Under the pieces are notes generated by a model, which had not been told where the DNA came from, did not search any database, and saw nothing but the letters and a program-made list of their open reading frames with translations. Positions 27,368 to 36,324 of a stretch of 64,000 nucleotides of DNA are shown here, one piece after another; position 1 is the first letter of the stretch; the number at the start of each line of letters is the position of its first letter. Source of the DNA: Martelella alba (GTDB lineage: Bacteria; Pseudomonadota; Gammaproteobacteria; Enterobacterales; Enterobacteriaceae); the NCBI RefSeq assembly GCF_005217455.1, contig NZ_SZPQ01000011.1:114472-178471 (forward strand). Direction: 5' to 3'. Position numbers and translations under genes: made by a program.

Positions 27368-27445
27368 GGGGAGAGGCGACAATACCCCAGAAGCGCGGGC
27401 TGACGTGCCGGCATCGCCGACGCCGACCCGCGTCGGGCCGAGCGG

Positions 27446-28198
27446 TCAGGACAACTCGGAGAGCTTCCGCGCGGAGGCGATCAATTCCTGCAATAACATT
27501 TGCCGTCGCGTGTTATCGGTATCGCGGCTGACCATAAAGCAAAATGCCGCGATGGCCTGCCCGCCGCGGGAATAAATGGGGGCGGCCATGCAGCAGGTGA
27601 AATTGTCCGACAAACCTTCAGTCATGGAATAGCCCTGCTGGCTGGCGCGTTTAACGTCGGCCAGAAACGCCGTCTGATCAATGGTTCGTCCGTCGGCCAG
27701 CAAAAAATCCTCCGGCGGGATCAACGCCAGAATGTCCGCCGACGACAGATGGCCGAGCAACAGCCGGCCGGAGGCGGTCCAGGGAATGGGGACCTTGACG
27801 CCGATGTCCGAAGTAATCTTGAAGGGCCGGGATCCGCTTTCCGACAGGACCACCGTGTATTTGTTGCCATCCATGATACAGAGCTGAACGGTTTCACTCA
27901 GTCGGCTGACCAACTCCATCATCAGTTGATGGGCGCGCCGCAGTAAGTCGTTCTGCATGGCATAATCCGCACCATAATAGTGCATCGCCCGGCCAAAAAA
28001 CACGTTGCCGTCCGGTTGGATTTCCAGCCAATCCGCGTCGGCCAAAATACCGACCAGTTCATAGATACTGGATCGCGGCGCGTCGGTACTGGCGATAAGT
28101 TCCCGCATGGTCATCGGCTTTCTGGCGATATGTAATTGGCGAAACAATTCGATAATCCGATCGACTCCCCTTGCCCGAGGCGGATTCACTGAGGGCAT
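27446..28198 (-). CDS. IclR-family transcriptional regulator
   Basis: A 250-residue regulator with an N-terminal winged helix (GVDRIIELFRQLHIARKPMT, then STDAPRSSIYELVGILADA) and a C-terminal effector domain (LSETVQLCIMDGNKYTVVLS to the end). Sites typical of the family are VPIPWTASGRLLLGHLS and YSMTEGLSDNFTCCMAAPIY. The ATG at 28198 is preceded by GGAGA six bases away; an ATG two codons earlier abuts that signal. It is divergent from the ridA/ABC transporter/PLP enzyme cluster and most likely controls it through the 413-bp shared intergenic region. The ligand is unknown. Confidence 0.9.
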   Translation of the reverse strand: MPSVNPPRARGVDRIIELFRQLHIARKPMTMRELIASTDAPRSSIYELVGILADADWLEIQPDGNVFFGRAMHYYGADYAMQNDLLRRAHQLMMELVSRLSETVQLCIMDGNKYTVVLSESGSRPFKITSDIGVKVPIPWTASGRLLLGHLSSADILALIPPEDFLLADGRTIDQTAFLADVKRASQQGYSMTEGLSDNFTCCMAAPIYSRGGQAIAAFCFMVSRDTDNTRRQMLLQELIASARKLSELS

Positions 28199-28611
28199 AG
28201 TCATTCTCCATTGAAAAACCGTTTTTGCTATCATACACAAAAAAATCCAATATCCCCATCTTATGATCCCGGAAAGGAAGATAATCGCGCGTCGCCCTTT
28301 TTTGGGGCCCCAGAATAGTTCATTTCCAGGGTTGTGCCGCCATTTATTTTTCTTTCGCGAGGGAGATAAAAAAATTTTCCATTTTGTTAATCCATTCCCC
28401 AGGAAAATAAGAGCTTAATCGAGACAGTACCGATGAAAAGGTTATTATCGGCAAAGGGGATATTGCAAAGTTAATATTTTTATGACAGTCTGGGCCTGTC
28501 CGCTATCTCGGAAGTTGATCCGATATATCAGACAATCGTATTTCACCCAAAGGTGAATTTTTTGAATGATTAAAGCCGGTAAACAGGATTTACCTGGCGG
28601 GAGAAAGCGGT
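28199..28611. promoter_or_regulatory. IclR-ridA divergent regulatory region with a 6-4-6 palindrome
   Basis: This 413-bp AT-rich stretch has no convincing gene. It contains TTCACCCAAAGGTGAA (28542-28557), a perfect 6-bp inverted repeat with a four-base spacer lying 54 bp before the ridA ATG. It is a candidate operator for the divergent IclR regulator, although IclR operators are often 15-17 bp with shorter half-sites. No confident -35/-10 pair was found. Confidence 0.4.
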
Positions 28612-29004
28612 ATGGCCATAAAACGGTACGGCACCGAGGGGGGCGTGGGGACAGGCGGGCAACGGTTGCCCTTCGCCCGTGCGGTGGAAGCGGACGGCTG
28701 GCTTTTTATTTCCGGTCAGACGCCGATGCGCGACGGCGAAGTCGTCGAAGGCAGTATTATTGAACAAACCAGACTGGCGTTCGATAACTGTCTGCGCATA
28801 GCCGCGGAGGCGGGTTATGACGCCGCGGATGTGGTACACGTCACCGCGGTACTCACCGACGCCCGGTATTTCAGCTCGTTTAATAAGGTCTTCGCTGAAT
28901 ACTTTTCGCAATTTCCACCTGCACGTATATGCAGCGTTCAGGAACTGGTGGTGAATTGCAAGGTGGAAGTGGATATGAAATGCTACCGTGCCGATAAGAA
29001 ATAA
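28612..29004 (+). CDS. RidA/YjgF/UK114-family enamine/imine deaminase
   Basis: A 130-residue trimeric RidA-family protein. RidA proteins hydrolyse reactive 2-aminoacrylate-type enamines and imines released by PLP dehydratases. Key motifs are WLFISGQTPM near the N-terminus, the catalytic Arg in PPARICSVQELV near residue 105, and CKVEVDMKCY at the C-terminus. It is the first gene of a cluster that also encodes a polar amino acid ABC transporter and a D-serine/D-threonine dehydratase-like PLP enzyme, so a role in clearing its enamine product is likely. The ATG has GGCGGGAGAAAGCGGT upstream. It is not canonical RidA by context; a pathway-specific paralogue is more probable. Confidence 0.9.
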   Translation: MAIKRYGTEGGVGTGGQRLPFARAVEADGWLFISGQTPMRDGEVVEGSIIEQTRLAFDNCLRIAAEAGYDAADVVHVTAVLTDARYFSSFNKVFAEYFSQFPPARICSVQELVVNCKVEVDMKCYRADKK

Positions 29005-29026
29005 AATGTGTTAACGGCGTTTATGC

Positions 29027-29150
29027 TCGTCATACTTCACGTCGCCTCTTTATTGTCCGCGCCCGCGTCGGCCACGGCCTTATTAATGCCGCTGGATATT
29101 CAGATTCTGGATTATTTAGAGTCTAAACACTGAATAATTCGAGTCGCAGC
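29027..29150 (-). repeat. Dispersed enterobacterial-type repeat, copy 1 (inverted)
   Basis: Bases 29027-29055 match the reverse complement of 39453-39481 at 26 of 29 positions (core TCGTCATACTTCA and CGCCTCTTT). At the other end AATAATTCGAGTCGCAG (29133-29149) resembles the opposite end of repeats I remember from Yersinia, Serratia and Sodalis genomes. The element sits in the 240-bp gap between ridA and the transporter gene and may uncouple their expression. The outer limits are approximate. Confidence 0.6.
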
Positions 29151-29244
29151 GCGGCCCATAACGGGGCGACATGGAATATCACGGGGAGATGACTGTGTGT
29201 TTTAGCAAAATCATTAACAGAATATCAGTCGGGGGAAATCGAGA

Positions 29245-30081
29245 ATGAATTGTCTTGCTTATAAAACGCATGCCGCGCGTTTATTCACTGCCATCGGCAT
29301 TTTGACTCTTATTGGCTGTACGCCGACGGACGACAATAAAGCCAAGGATACTGCCCCGAGCTCCACCCTTGAGGCCGTATTGCAGCGCGGCACGCTGCGG
29401 GTGGGAGACTGTTTGTCGTTCGCGCCGTTCGGTTTTTACGACAAAGACGGCAAGCCGGACGGGTATGACGTCGATTTGGCCAAGGCGCTGGCCAAAGATA
29501 TGGGCGTGAAGCTGGAAGTGATCGATACCACCAGCGCCAACCGGATTCCCAATCTGCAAACCAACAAGGTGGATGTGGTGTTCTGTAATTTCACCCGCAA
29601 CCTCGAGCGCGCCAAGGAAATCGGTTTCACCGCGCCATATGTGGTGGCCAGCGAAGCGATGCTGGTGCGCAAAGACAGCGGTATCACTTCCGCCAAGGAT
29701 ATGAGCGGTAAAACCATCGCCACGGTGAAGGGGTCGACCAACGGCGACGAAGTGCGCGCCATGCATATTCCAGTGAAAATTCAGGAATACGACAGTTCTC
29801 AGGCGGCCATTTTGGCCGTTAAGCAAGGGCAGGCCGACGCCATGATCGAGGACAATAACTTCCTGGCGTATCAGGCCAAGCTCGACCCATCCTTGATGGT
29901 CACCAACGAGGCTCTGGTGCCGCTGGAATACAACGCTTTTGGCGTGAAAAAGGGCGATCAGGTCTGGCTGAATTACCTCAATGAGTTCTTGTTTGAAATC
30001 AACGCATCCAAAGAAAACGCCGCGCTCTATCAGAAATGGTTCGGCACAGCGCCCCGTTATCCGTTGAATCCTCAATATTAA
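29245..30081 (+). CDS. Polar amino acid ABC transporter substrate-binding lipoprotein
   Basis: Family 3 solute-binding protein of 278 residues. The signal peptide ends in a lipobox-like GILTLIGC, predicting a lipoprotein. The binding core follows: LRVGDCLSFAPFGFYDKDGK, YDVDLAKALAKDMGVKLEVI, PNLQTNKVDVVFCNFTRNLE, MSGKTIATVKGST and VKQGQADAMIEDN. GGGGGA lies upstream of the ATG. It is followed by two permease genes and an ATPase gene. The ligand cannot be read from sequence; the downstream D-amino-acid dehydratase-like gene suggests a D- or hydroxy-amino acid. Confidence 0.92.
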   Translation: MNCLAYKTHAARLFTAIGILTLIGCTPTDDNKAKDTAPSSTLEAVLQRGTLRVGDCLSFAPFGFYDKDGKPDGYDVDLAKALAKDMGVKLEVIDTTSANRIPNLQTNKVDVVFCNFTRNLERAKEIGFTAPYVVASEAMLVRKDSGITSAKDMSGKTIATVKGSTNGDEVRAMHIPVKIQEYDSSQAAILAVKQGQADAMIEDNNFLAYQAKLDPSLMVTNEALVPLEYNAFGVKKGDQVWLNYLNEFLFEINASKENAALYQKWFGTAPRYPLNPQY

Positions 30082-30117
30082 CGCACGGTATTCGCCCTAG
30101 GGCTGACGGAGGCAGAC

Positions 30118-30840
30118 ATGAGTTATCAATGGTTGACCTTATTCCGTTATTTCGATGTTTTTCTCGCCGCTGCATGGGTGACATTGCAGGTCACCCTCCT
30201 GGCCTTTATGCTGGCGTTGGCGATAGGGCTGGCCGCGGCGCTGGCCAGGCTCTGCCGTTTTTCCGTCCTGCGCGCGATTGCGGCCGGCTATATCGAAATT
30301 ATCCGCAACACGCCGGTGCTGTTGCAGATTTTCATTGTGTTTTTCGGCTTGCCGTCGCTGGGACTCACCATGAGCGCCTGGACTGCCGGCATTATCGCCT
30401 TGGGGGTGAATGTCGGCGCGTACCTGGCCGAGGTCTTTCGCGCGGGAATACAATCGGTGCCGAAAGGCCAGCAGGAAGCGGCGGCCATTCTTGGCATCGG
30501 CCGCCGCGATATCTTTTTGCAGGTGGTGCTGCCGCAGGCGGCCAGGGCGGTTTATCCGGCCATCGTCAATAATTTGATCCAGTTGTTGCTCGGCACGTCG
30601 TTGTTGTCGGCCATTGCCCTGCCGGAGCTCACCGGCACGGCGACGGTGATCAATTCCCGCACTCTGCTGTATATCCAGACGTTCAGCATGACGCTTATCA
30701 TCTACCTTATAATGAGCAATGTGCTGGCCTGGGCCGGCGACGCGCTGGGCCGGCGGCTGTTTTCCCGGCAGGCTGCCCCGGTAAAAAAGCCGGTGCCGGC
30801 GTCAGGCCGAAATAGCATCAAGAATGGGGGGCTGGCATGA
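30118..30840 (+). CDS. Polar amino acid ABC transporter permease (HisM/GlnP type), first copy
   Basis: A 240-residue inner-membrane permease with about five helices and the ABC contact loop AAAILGIGRRDIFLQVVLPQA. EIIRNTPVLLQIFIVFFGLP is the family signature after TM2. GGAGG lies five bases before the ATG. Its stop overlaps the start of the second permease (ATGA), which implies a heterodimeric channel. The C-terminus is longer than in the partner and basic. Confidence 0.92.
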   Translation: MSYQWLTLFRYFDVFLAAAWVTLQVTLLAFMLALAIGLAAALARLCRFSVLRAIAAGYIEIIRNTPVLLQIFIVFFGLPSLGLTMSAWTAGIIALGVNVGAYLAEVFRAGIQSVPKGQQEAAAILGIGRRDIFLQVVLPQAARAVYPAIVNNLIQLLLGTSLLSAIALPELTGTATVINSRTLLYIQTFSMTLIIYLIMSNVLAWAGDALGRRLFSRQAAPVKKPVPASGRNSIKNGGLA

Positions 30841-31484
30841 CCGGTTTAATGTTATCCAGTTTGCCGCTGCTGCTTAAAGGTTTGGGCGTCACGTTGCTGC
30901 TGTCGGTCGCCGCTATCGCCGGAGGGACCTTGCTTGGCCTGCTGGCGGCGGTATTGCGCGTCGGTCGCCAGCCCGCCGGGCGGTATCTGGCCAGGGTGTA
31001 CATCGAGTTGTTTCGCGGGACGCCGGTCCTTATCACGTTGATGCTCATTTATTTTGGCGTTGCCTATTTTGGCTACAATATCAACATCTTCGCCGCCGGG
31101 GTGATCGGTATGAGCGTGTATCAAGGCGCCTATATCGCGGAGGTGTTTCGCGCCGGTATCGAGGCCGTGCCAAAAGGACAGTGGGAAGTGGCGCTCATCC
31201 TCGGCTTGGGCCGGCGGCACACGTTCTTTTCGGTTATCCTGCCGCAAACCGGCAGAATCGTGCTGCCGCCGCTCATTGGCCAGTACCTGTCGCTTATCAA
31301 GGACACGTCCATCATCAGCATGATTGGGTTGAGTGAATTACTGCATCAAGGTCAATCCATCGTCGATCGCGTCGGCCAGCCGGTGGCGGTCTACGGCCTG
31401 GTGGCGGTGTTGTATTTTATCGTCTGTTTTCCGTTATCCCGCTGGGTACAGCGCCGGGATCAGAACAGGAGTCTTTTATCATGA
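30837..31484 (+). CDS. Polar amino acid ABC transporter permease, second copy
   Basis: A 215-residue HisQ/HisM-type permease. [20 protein letters not shown] and the ATPase-contact loop [20 protein letters not shown] are diagnostic. It overlaps both neighbours by four bases (ATGA junctions), so the two permeases and the ATPase are translationally coupled. With the first permease it should form the membrane channel of one importer. Confidence 0.92.
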   Translation: MTGLMLSSLPLLLKGLGVTLLLSVAAIAGGTLLGLLAAVLRVGRQPAGRYLARVYIELFRGTPVLITLMLIYFGVAYFGYNINIFAAGVIGMSVYQGAYIAEVFRAGIEAVPKGQWEVALILGLGRRHTFFSVILPQTGRIVLPPLIGQYLSLIKDTSIISMIGLSELLHQGQSIVDRVGQPVAVYGLVAVLYFIVCFPLSRWVQRRDQNRSLLS

Positions 31485-32233
31485 TATCGAAGGTCGCCGC
31501 TAAACCGGCCATCGCCCTTAGCGGCGTATCTAAATCCTTTGGCGCCACCCAGGTGCTCAAAGGTGTCGACCTGACCGTCAATCCCGGCGAGGTGCTGGTG
31601 CTGATCGGCGCCTCGGGATCAGGCAAAAGCACCGTATTACGTATCATGAGCGGTCTGGAGACCGCCGATGCCGGGGAGATCTGGGTAAATGACGTGCCGT
31701 TGCACGACAAGCGCCGGGCCGCGGAGATTCGCGGTCATGTCGGTATGGTATTCCAGCAATTCAATCTGTTCCCACACAAAACCGCCCTGGGCAATGTTTC
31801 CCTGGCGCTGATAAAGGCGCGTAAACTGCCCAGGGAAGAAGCCGAGCGCCGGGCCATGACCGCATTGGCGCGCGTGGGCCTGGCGGACCGCGCCGGGCAT
31901 TATCCCGCGCAATTGTCCGGCGGCCAGCAACAGCGGGTGGCCATAGCCCGCGCGCTGGCGGTGGAGCCGAAAATCATGTTTTTCGACGAGGCCACCTCCG
32001 CCCTGGATCCCGAACTGGTGGGAGAGGTGACCGAAGTGATGCGCGAGCTGGCGCGGGAGGGGATGACCATGGTGGTGGTCACCCATGAGATGGGTTTCGC
32101 CCGCAAGACCGCGGACCGGGTCGTCTTTATGGATAAAGGCGTTATCGCCGAGCAGGGCGAGCCGGAACAGATCTTCGTCAACCCGCAAAATGCCCGTACC
32201 CAGCATTTTTTGCGGCGGGTACTGGAGCATTAA
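31481..32233 (+). CDS. Polar amino acid ABC transporter ATP-binding protein
   Basis: A 250-residue GlnQ/HisP-type ATPase. Walker A is GASGSGKST (near residue 47), the Q-loop is [11 protein letters not shown], the signature is [15 protein letters not shown], and Walker B with the catalytic Glu-like position is [14 protein letters not shown]; the H-loop is [15 protein letters not shown] lies nine bases before the ATG. It completes the importer, and the PLP-enzyme gene follows after 106 bp. Confidence 0.95.
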   Translation: MISKVAAKPAIALSGVSKSFGATQVLKGVDLTVNPGEVLVLIGASGSGKSTVLRIMSGLETADAGEIWVNDVPLHDKRRAAEIRGHVGMVFQQFNLFPHKTALGNVSLALIKARKLPREEAERRAMTALARVGLADRAGHYPAQLSGGQQQRVAIARALAVEPKIMFFDEATSALDPELVGEVTEVMRELAREGMTMVVVTHEMGFARKTADRVVFMDKGVIAEQGEPEQIFVNPQNARTQHFLRRVLEH

Positions 32234-32339
32234 CCCGGCGGGTAGCGCGGCGGCGCCGTCCCGGACGACGGATTCCGTCACGCGTCGCGCGCCAACATTT
32301 GCACCGGGCGGACAACCCGGGTTATCAGGAAACGAAACC

Positions 32340-33617
32340 ATGAGCGACATTGATCTTAATCTGAAAGCCGACGGCAGCCTGAATCCGCAGGGGGCGGGGC
32401 CGCTTTATAAATCGGCGCCCGGCGACGGCCGCTCGGTCTTACCGGAAGGGGTGGATATCTTCAGCGGCGGCATGGTGTTTTCGCCGGTCATGCTGCTCAA
32501 GCGTTCGGCCTATGAGCACAATATTGCCGCCATGGCTGATTTTTGCCGTCAGCAGGGCGTACTGCACGCGCCCCATGGTAAAACCTCCATGGCGCCGGAA
32601 CTGCTGCGCGGCGCGGTGCGCCATGGCGCCTGGGGATTGAGCGCGGCCACGCCGGCCCAGGTGCGCGCCTTCCGCGCGTTCGGCATCAAGAATATCCTGC
32701 TGGCCAATGAGTTGGTGGATCTGGCCGGGATCCGCTGGATTGGGCATTATCAACGGGACAATCCCGACCAGGCATTCATTTGCTATGTGGATTCCCTGGC
32801 GGGGGTGCGGATACTGGAACAGGCATTGGCGGATATTGATGTGACGCTCAACGTCCTGCTGGAGGTTTCGGTGCCGGGCGGGCGCACGGGGTGCCGCTCG
32901 TTGTCCGACGCCCTGACTATCGCCCGCGCCCTGCGCGACAGCGCTAAGTTGCGGTTGACGGGCATTGCCGGTTATGAAGGCGCCATCGCCAGCGATCGCG
33001 GCGCGGAATCGCTGGAAAAAGTGCGCCGCTACTGCCAATGGATGACGACCGTGGCGCGGGCGGTGGACAGTGAAGGGTTATTCGCGCCGGGTACCCTTCT
33101 GCTCACGGCGGGGGGCGGCACATTTTTCGACATTGTGACCGACATGTTCAAAGGAGTGACGTTGTCACAAAAAACCCGGGTCATGATCCGTTCCGGCGCT
33201 TATATGGCGCATGATGATGGACTCTACGCCCGTAACGCGCCTTTCGCGCAGCGGGGGGCCGCTTATCAGCTACGTCCGGCGCTGGAGATCTGGGGCCGGG
33301 TGCTGTCGCGTCCGGAGCCGGAACTGGCTATCCTGGATTTCGGCCGCCGCGATGTGCCGTTTGACGATGATTTGCCCTTGCCGCACGCGTTTCGCGATAT
33401 CACGGGGCTGCATTGCCGTGGCGCCGGTTCGGCGCGGATCACGGCGGTCAACGACCAACACGCCTACCTGCGCGTGGCGGCCGGCGATCCTTTGCATGTC
33501 GGGGATTGGGTAGGCTGTGGTATATCCCATCCCTGCACCGCCTTCGATAAATGGCGCTATCTGCCCGTGGTGGATGACGATTATCGCTGCGTCGGGCAGG
33601 CCACCACCTATTTCTGA
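32340..33617 (+). CDS. DSD1-type PLP enzyme (D-serine dehydratase / D-threonine aldolase / hydroxyaspartate dehydratase-like)
   Basis: Fold-type III (alanine racemase-like) PLP enzyme of 425 residues. The PLP lysine is Lys81 in HAPHGKTSMAPEL, and the C-terminal metal site of DSD1-type enzymes is present as His397 and Cys399 in SHPCTAFDKW; in eukaryotic D-serine dehydratase these residues bind zinc. Members act on D-amino acids with a beta-hydroxyl, either by dehydration to a 2-oxo acid or by retro-aldol cleavage. AGGA lies upstream of the ATG. A linked RidA protein favours dehydration, because the released enamine is its substrate. The exact substrate is unknown: D-Ser, D-Thr or a 3-hydroxyaspartate are candidates. 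Confidence 0.88.
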   Translation: MSDIDLNLKADGSLNPQGAGPLYKSAPGDGRSVLPEGVDIFSGGMVFSPVMLLKRSAYEHNIAAMADFCRQQGVLHAPHGKTSMAPELLRGAVRHGAWGLSAATPAQVRAFRAFGIKNILLANELVDLAGIRWIGHYQRDNPDQAFICYVDSLAGVRILEQALADIDVTLNVLLEVSVPGGRTGCRSLSDALTIARALRDSAKLRLTGIAGYEGAIASDRGAESLEKVRRYCQWMTTVARAVDSEGLFAPGTLLLTAGGGTFFDIVTDMFKGVTLSQKTRVMIRSGAYMAHDDGLYARNAPFAQRGAAYQLRPALEIWGRVLSRPEPELAILDFGRRDVPFDDDLPLPHAFRDITGLHCRGAGSARITAVNDQHAYLRVAAGDPLHVGDWVGCGISHPCTAFDKWRYLPVVDDDYRCVGQATTYF

Positions 33618-33669
33618 TCGGTCGGCTATCCTTAATGGAGTGATGATCTTCACAACATTGAGGGCGGCG

Positions 33670-35466
33670 ATGACCAAACTAACCAGTGATTTTGTGGTAG
33701 AACGCTTGCGGGCCTGGGGTGTCAGTCGGATCTACGGCTACCCCGGCGATGGCATCAACGGCGTGCTCGGCGCCCTGCAGCGGGCAGAGCAGAAGGGTGA
33801 GGGCATAGAATTCATACAAGTTCGCCATGAGGAAATGGCGGCGTTCATGGCCAGCGCCCATGCCAAATTTACGGGTGAACTGGGCGTGTGTTTATCCACC
33901 GGCGGACCGGGCGCCACCCATCTGCTTACCGGTTTGTATGACGCAAAAATGGATCATGCGCCGGTATTGGCCATCGCTGGGCAGGCGGAGGTTACCGCGC
34001 GCGGCGCCAGTTATCAGCAGGAACTTAATCTTGATCGTATCTTCGCCGATGTGGGTAACTTTGTGCAGGAAGCGGCTTCGCCGGCCCAGGTCCGCCATCT
34101 CGTGGATCGCGGCGTGCGGATTGCTTTGGCGCAAAATGGGATCACCGTTCTGATCCTACCTAAGGATGTCCAGGACGAACCCTGGCGGGAACCGAAGCAC
34201 GCCCATGGTTTTACCCGTTCCGGGCCGGGCTATCGGCGGCCGAGAACGCTGCCAGACGCAGAAGATGTGCAACGGGCCGCCGAGGTACTCAATGCAGGTA
34301 AAAAAGTGGCGATACTTATCGGCGCCGGCGCGCGTGGGGCGGCGGTGGAAGTGGTGCGGACGGCCAAATTGCTCGGCGCTGGCGTGGCCAAGGCATTGCT
34401 TGGCAAAGACGTCTTGCCGGATGATGCGCCTTTCGTTACCGGTGCCATCGGTTTGCTTGGCACTAAACCGTCCTGGGATATGATGCGGCAATGCGATACT
34501 TTATTAATGGTGGGCACCGGATTTCCCTGGGCGGAATTCTTGCCTGACGAGGGGCAGGCGCGCGCGGTGCAGATCGATATCGATCCGGCCATGCTTGGGC
34601 TGCGTTATCCGGCGGAAGTGTGCTTGCACGGTGGGGCCGCCGAGACCCTGCGCGAGTTGCTGCCGCGGCTTTTGCACAAACAGGATAGGCGTTGGCAGGA
34701 GCAAATCGCCCTCAGCGTCAAGGATTGGTGGCGGACTTTGGAAGAACGGGCCATGGCCGATGCCCATCCGGTCAATCCCCAGCGGGTAGTATGGGAAATG
34801 TCGTCGCTATTGCCGGAAAATGCCATTGTCACATCCGATTCGGGTTCTTGTGTCAATTGGTATGCCCGCGATTACCGGGTAAAACAGGGACAGCGCGCGT
34901 CGCTGTCCGGCGGACTGGCATGTATGGGCGCGGCGGTGCCCTACGCCATTGCCGCCAAGTTCGCTTATCCATCGGCGCCGGTGGTAGCGCTAGTGGGCGA
35001 CGGCGCTATGCAGATGAACAACCTGGCGGAACTTATCACTCTCCAGAAATACTGGCGACGCTGGCAGGACCCGCGTCTGGTTGTCTGTGTCTTCAATAAT
35101 GGCGATTTGAATCAGGTGACCTGGGAGCAGCGGGTGATGGAAGGCAATCCGCAATTTCCCGCCAGCCAGTTGATTCCATCGGTGGGTTATGCCCGCTTTG
35201 CCGATTCATTGGGGCTTAAGGGCCTTTTTGTGGAAGAGCCGCAGGCATTGCGCGAGGCCTGGATGGATGCACTCACCGCCGACCGCCCGGTGGTGCTGGA
35301 GGTGAAAACCGATCCGGAAATCGCGCCCTTACCGCCGCATATCACCCTGCAACAGGCCAAGGCTTTCATGTCATCCCTGGTTAAGGGCGACCGTGGCGCC
35401 GGACAGATGATCGCCGATACCGCCCATCAAGTCTTCGGCGGGATCCTGTCGGGTAAGACATCATGA
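33670..35466 (+). CDS. ThDP-dependent 2-oxo-acid enzyme (pyruvate oxidase/acetolactate synthase-like)
   Basis: A 598-residue thiamine diphosphate enzyme with the three-domain POX/AHAS architecture. GYPGDGINGVLGAL and the catalytic Glu in QVRHEEMAAFMA are at the N-terminus, GGPGATHLLTGLYDAKMDH follows, then the central domain (LIGAGARG), and the ThDP motif GDGAMQMNN ... FNNGDLN near residues 445-485. It resembles PoxB-like 'ThDP-requiring' proteins of soil bacteria more than E. coli PoxB: the C-terminal lipid-binding peptide is not obvious. I chose the ATG at 33670 with GAGGG upstream; an in-frame ATG at 33643 is also possible. It would suit the 2-oxo acid made by the preceding enzyme. The stop overlaps the convergent kinase gene. 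Confidence 0.85.
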   Translation: MTKLTSDFVVERLRAWGVSRIYGYPGDGINGVLGALQRAEQKGEGIEFIQVRHEEMAAFMASAHAKFTGELGVCLSTGGPGATHLLTGLYDAKMDHAPVLAIAGQAEVTARGASYQQELNLDRIFADVGNFVQEAASPAQVRHLVDRGVRIALAQNGITVLILPKDVQDEPWREPKHAHGFTRSGPGYRRPRTLPDAEDVQRAAEVLNAGKKVAILIGAGARGAAVEVVRTAKLLGAGVAKALLGKDVLPDDAPFVTGAIGLLGTKPSWDMMRQCDTLLMVGTGFPWAEFLPDEGQARAVQIDIDPAMLGLRYPAEVCLHGGAAETLRELLPRLLHKQDRRWQEQIALSVKDWWRTLEERAMADAHPVNPQRVVWEMSSLLPENAIVTSDSGSCVNWYARDYRVKQGQRASLSGGLACMGAAVPYAIAAKFAYPSAPVVALVGDGAMQMNNLAELITLQKYWRRWQDPRLVVCVFNNGDLNQVTWEQRVMEGNPQFPASQLIPSVGYARFADSLGLKGLFVEEPQALREAWMDALTADRPVVLEVKTDPEIAPLPPHITLQQAKAFMSSLVKGDRGAGQMIADTAHQVFGGILSGKTS

Positions 35467-36324
35467 TTTGCTTGCCAATAGCAGGGCGCCATCCAGCGCA
35501 TCACCTTGCGCCGGGACGATTTTCCGTCTGATATCCGGCGCCAGCCAGGGCATGATGGGTTGCGCCAACCCCCCCATCAGGCAGAGCGGTTTCCCGACGT
35601 AATCCGTCAACCGCAGCACCATTTGTTTGATTTCATCGACGGTTTTTTTCAGCAATCGTTGCCCGACCTTGTCGCCCTTGCCCGCCAATTTGAAAATCAA
35701 CGGCACGCAACGGCCCCAGTCGGCCGGCGTAGCGGTGCTTGACCAGCGCAACAGATTTTCCGGGGAATTATTAAACTGTGCCATAAGCGCGCGAGTCAGC
35801 GCCGTCGAGGGTATCATGGCCTCGTGGCTTTGCAGCGCCAGGCGCATCGCCCGCTGGCCAAGTACCGCGCCTGAGCCCTGATCGGATAAGGCCATTCCCC
35901 AGCCGCCCAGGCAATAAAACTGGCTGCCATTCCAAGCGGCGCCCTGGCTGCCGGTGCCAACGATCAGTACCGCGCCGGGCAAACCGCGGTGCGCGCCCAG
36001 GCAGGCGATTTCCACATCCGACAAGATCCGGCTTCGGGCGTAGGGTGTCGGCCAGGCTTGCGCTCGCCGGCGGCTCTCGGTGACATTGGCGCCGGCCAGG
36101 CCAAACACCACGCTGGTCCGACCCAGTGCCTCCTCGGGTAACGAGGCCGCTTGCAGCGTATCGGCAACCAGACGGCTGACGTTGCTCATGGCGTCATAAA
36201 AACTGGAATAGATATTGGCCGCGCCTCCCGAGTGTTCGGCCAGTACCTGGTTATTGCCATCAATTAACCGCGAGCGGCACTGAGTCCCTCCGCCGTCCAC
36301 CCCCAGATAATAATCAACCTGCAC
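35461..36324 (-). CDS. BadF/BadG/BcrA/BcrD-family ATPase, glucosamine/GlcNAc kinase-like
   Basis: An ASKHA-fold kinase of 287 residues. Phosphate 1 motif YYLGVDGGGTQCRSRLID is at the N-terminus, VFGLAGANV follows, GAVLIVGTGSQGAAW is phosphate 2, and GGWGMALSDQGSGAVLG matches the glucosamine kinase GspK group. The likely start is a GTG at 36324 with AGGAG seven bases upstream; an ATG about 40 codons earlier adds a non-homologous tail. It converges on the ThDP gene and shares a palindromic TCATGA, so each stop lies in the other gene. A direct role in the neighbouring amino-acid pathway is not obvious; amino sugar phosphorylation is the family expectation. Confidence 0.82.
   Translation of the reverse strand: MQVDYYLGVDGGGTQCRSRLIDGNNQVLAEHSGGAANIYSSFYDAMSNVSRLVADTLQAASLPEEALGRTSVVFGLAGANVTESRRRAQAWPTPYARSRILSDVEIACLGAHRGLPGAVLIVGTGSQGAAWNGSQFYCLGGWGMALSDQGSGAVLGQRAMRLALQSHEAMIPSTALTRALMAQFNNSPENLLRWSSTATPADWGRCVPLIFKLAGKGDKVGQRLLKKTVDEIKQMVLRLTDYVGKPLCLMGGLAQPIMPWLAPDIRRKIVPAQGDALDGALLLASKS

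Noticed and set aside
29281..30075. Open frame of 264 codons antisense to the substrate-binding protein gene
   Set aside because: The plus strand encodes a clear family 3 binding protein; the antisense product is His/Gly-rich without any recognised motif.
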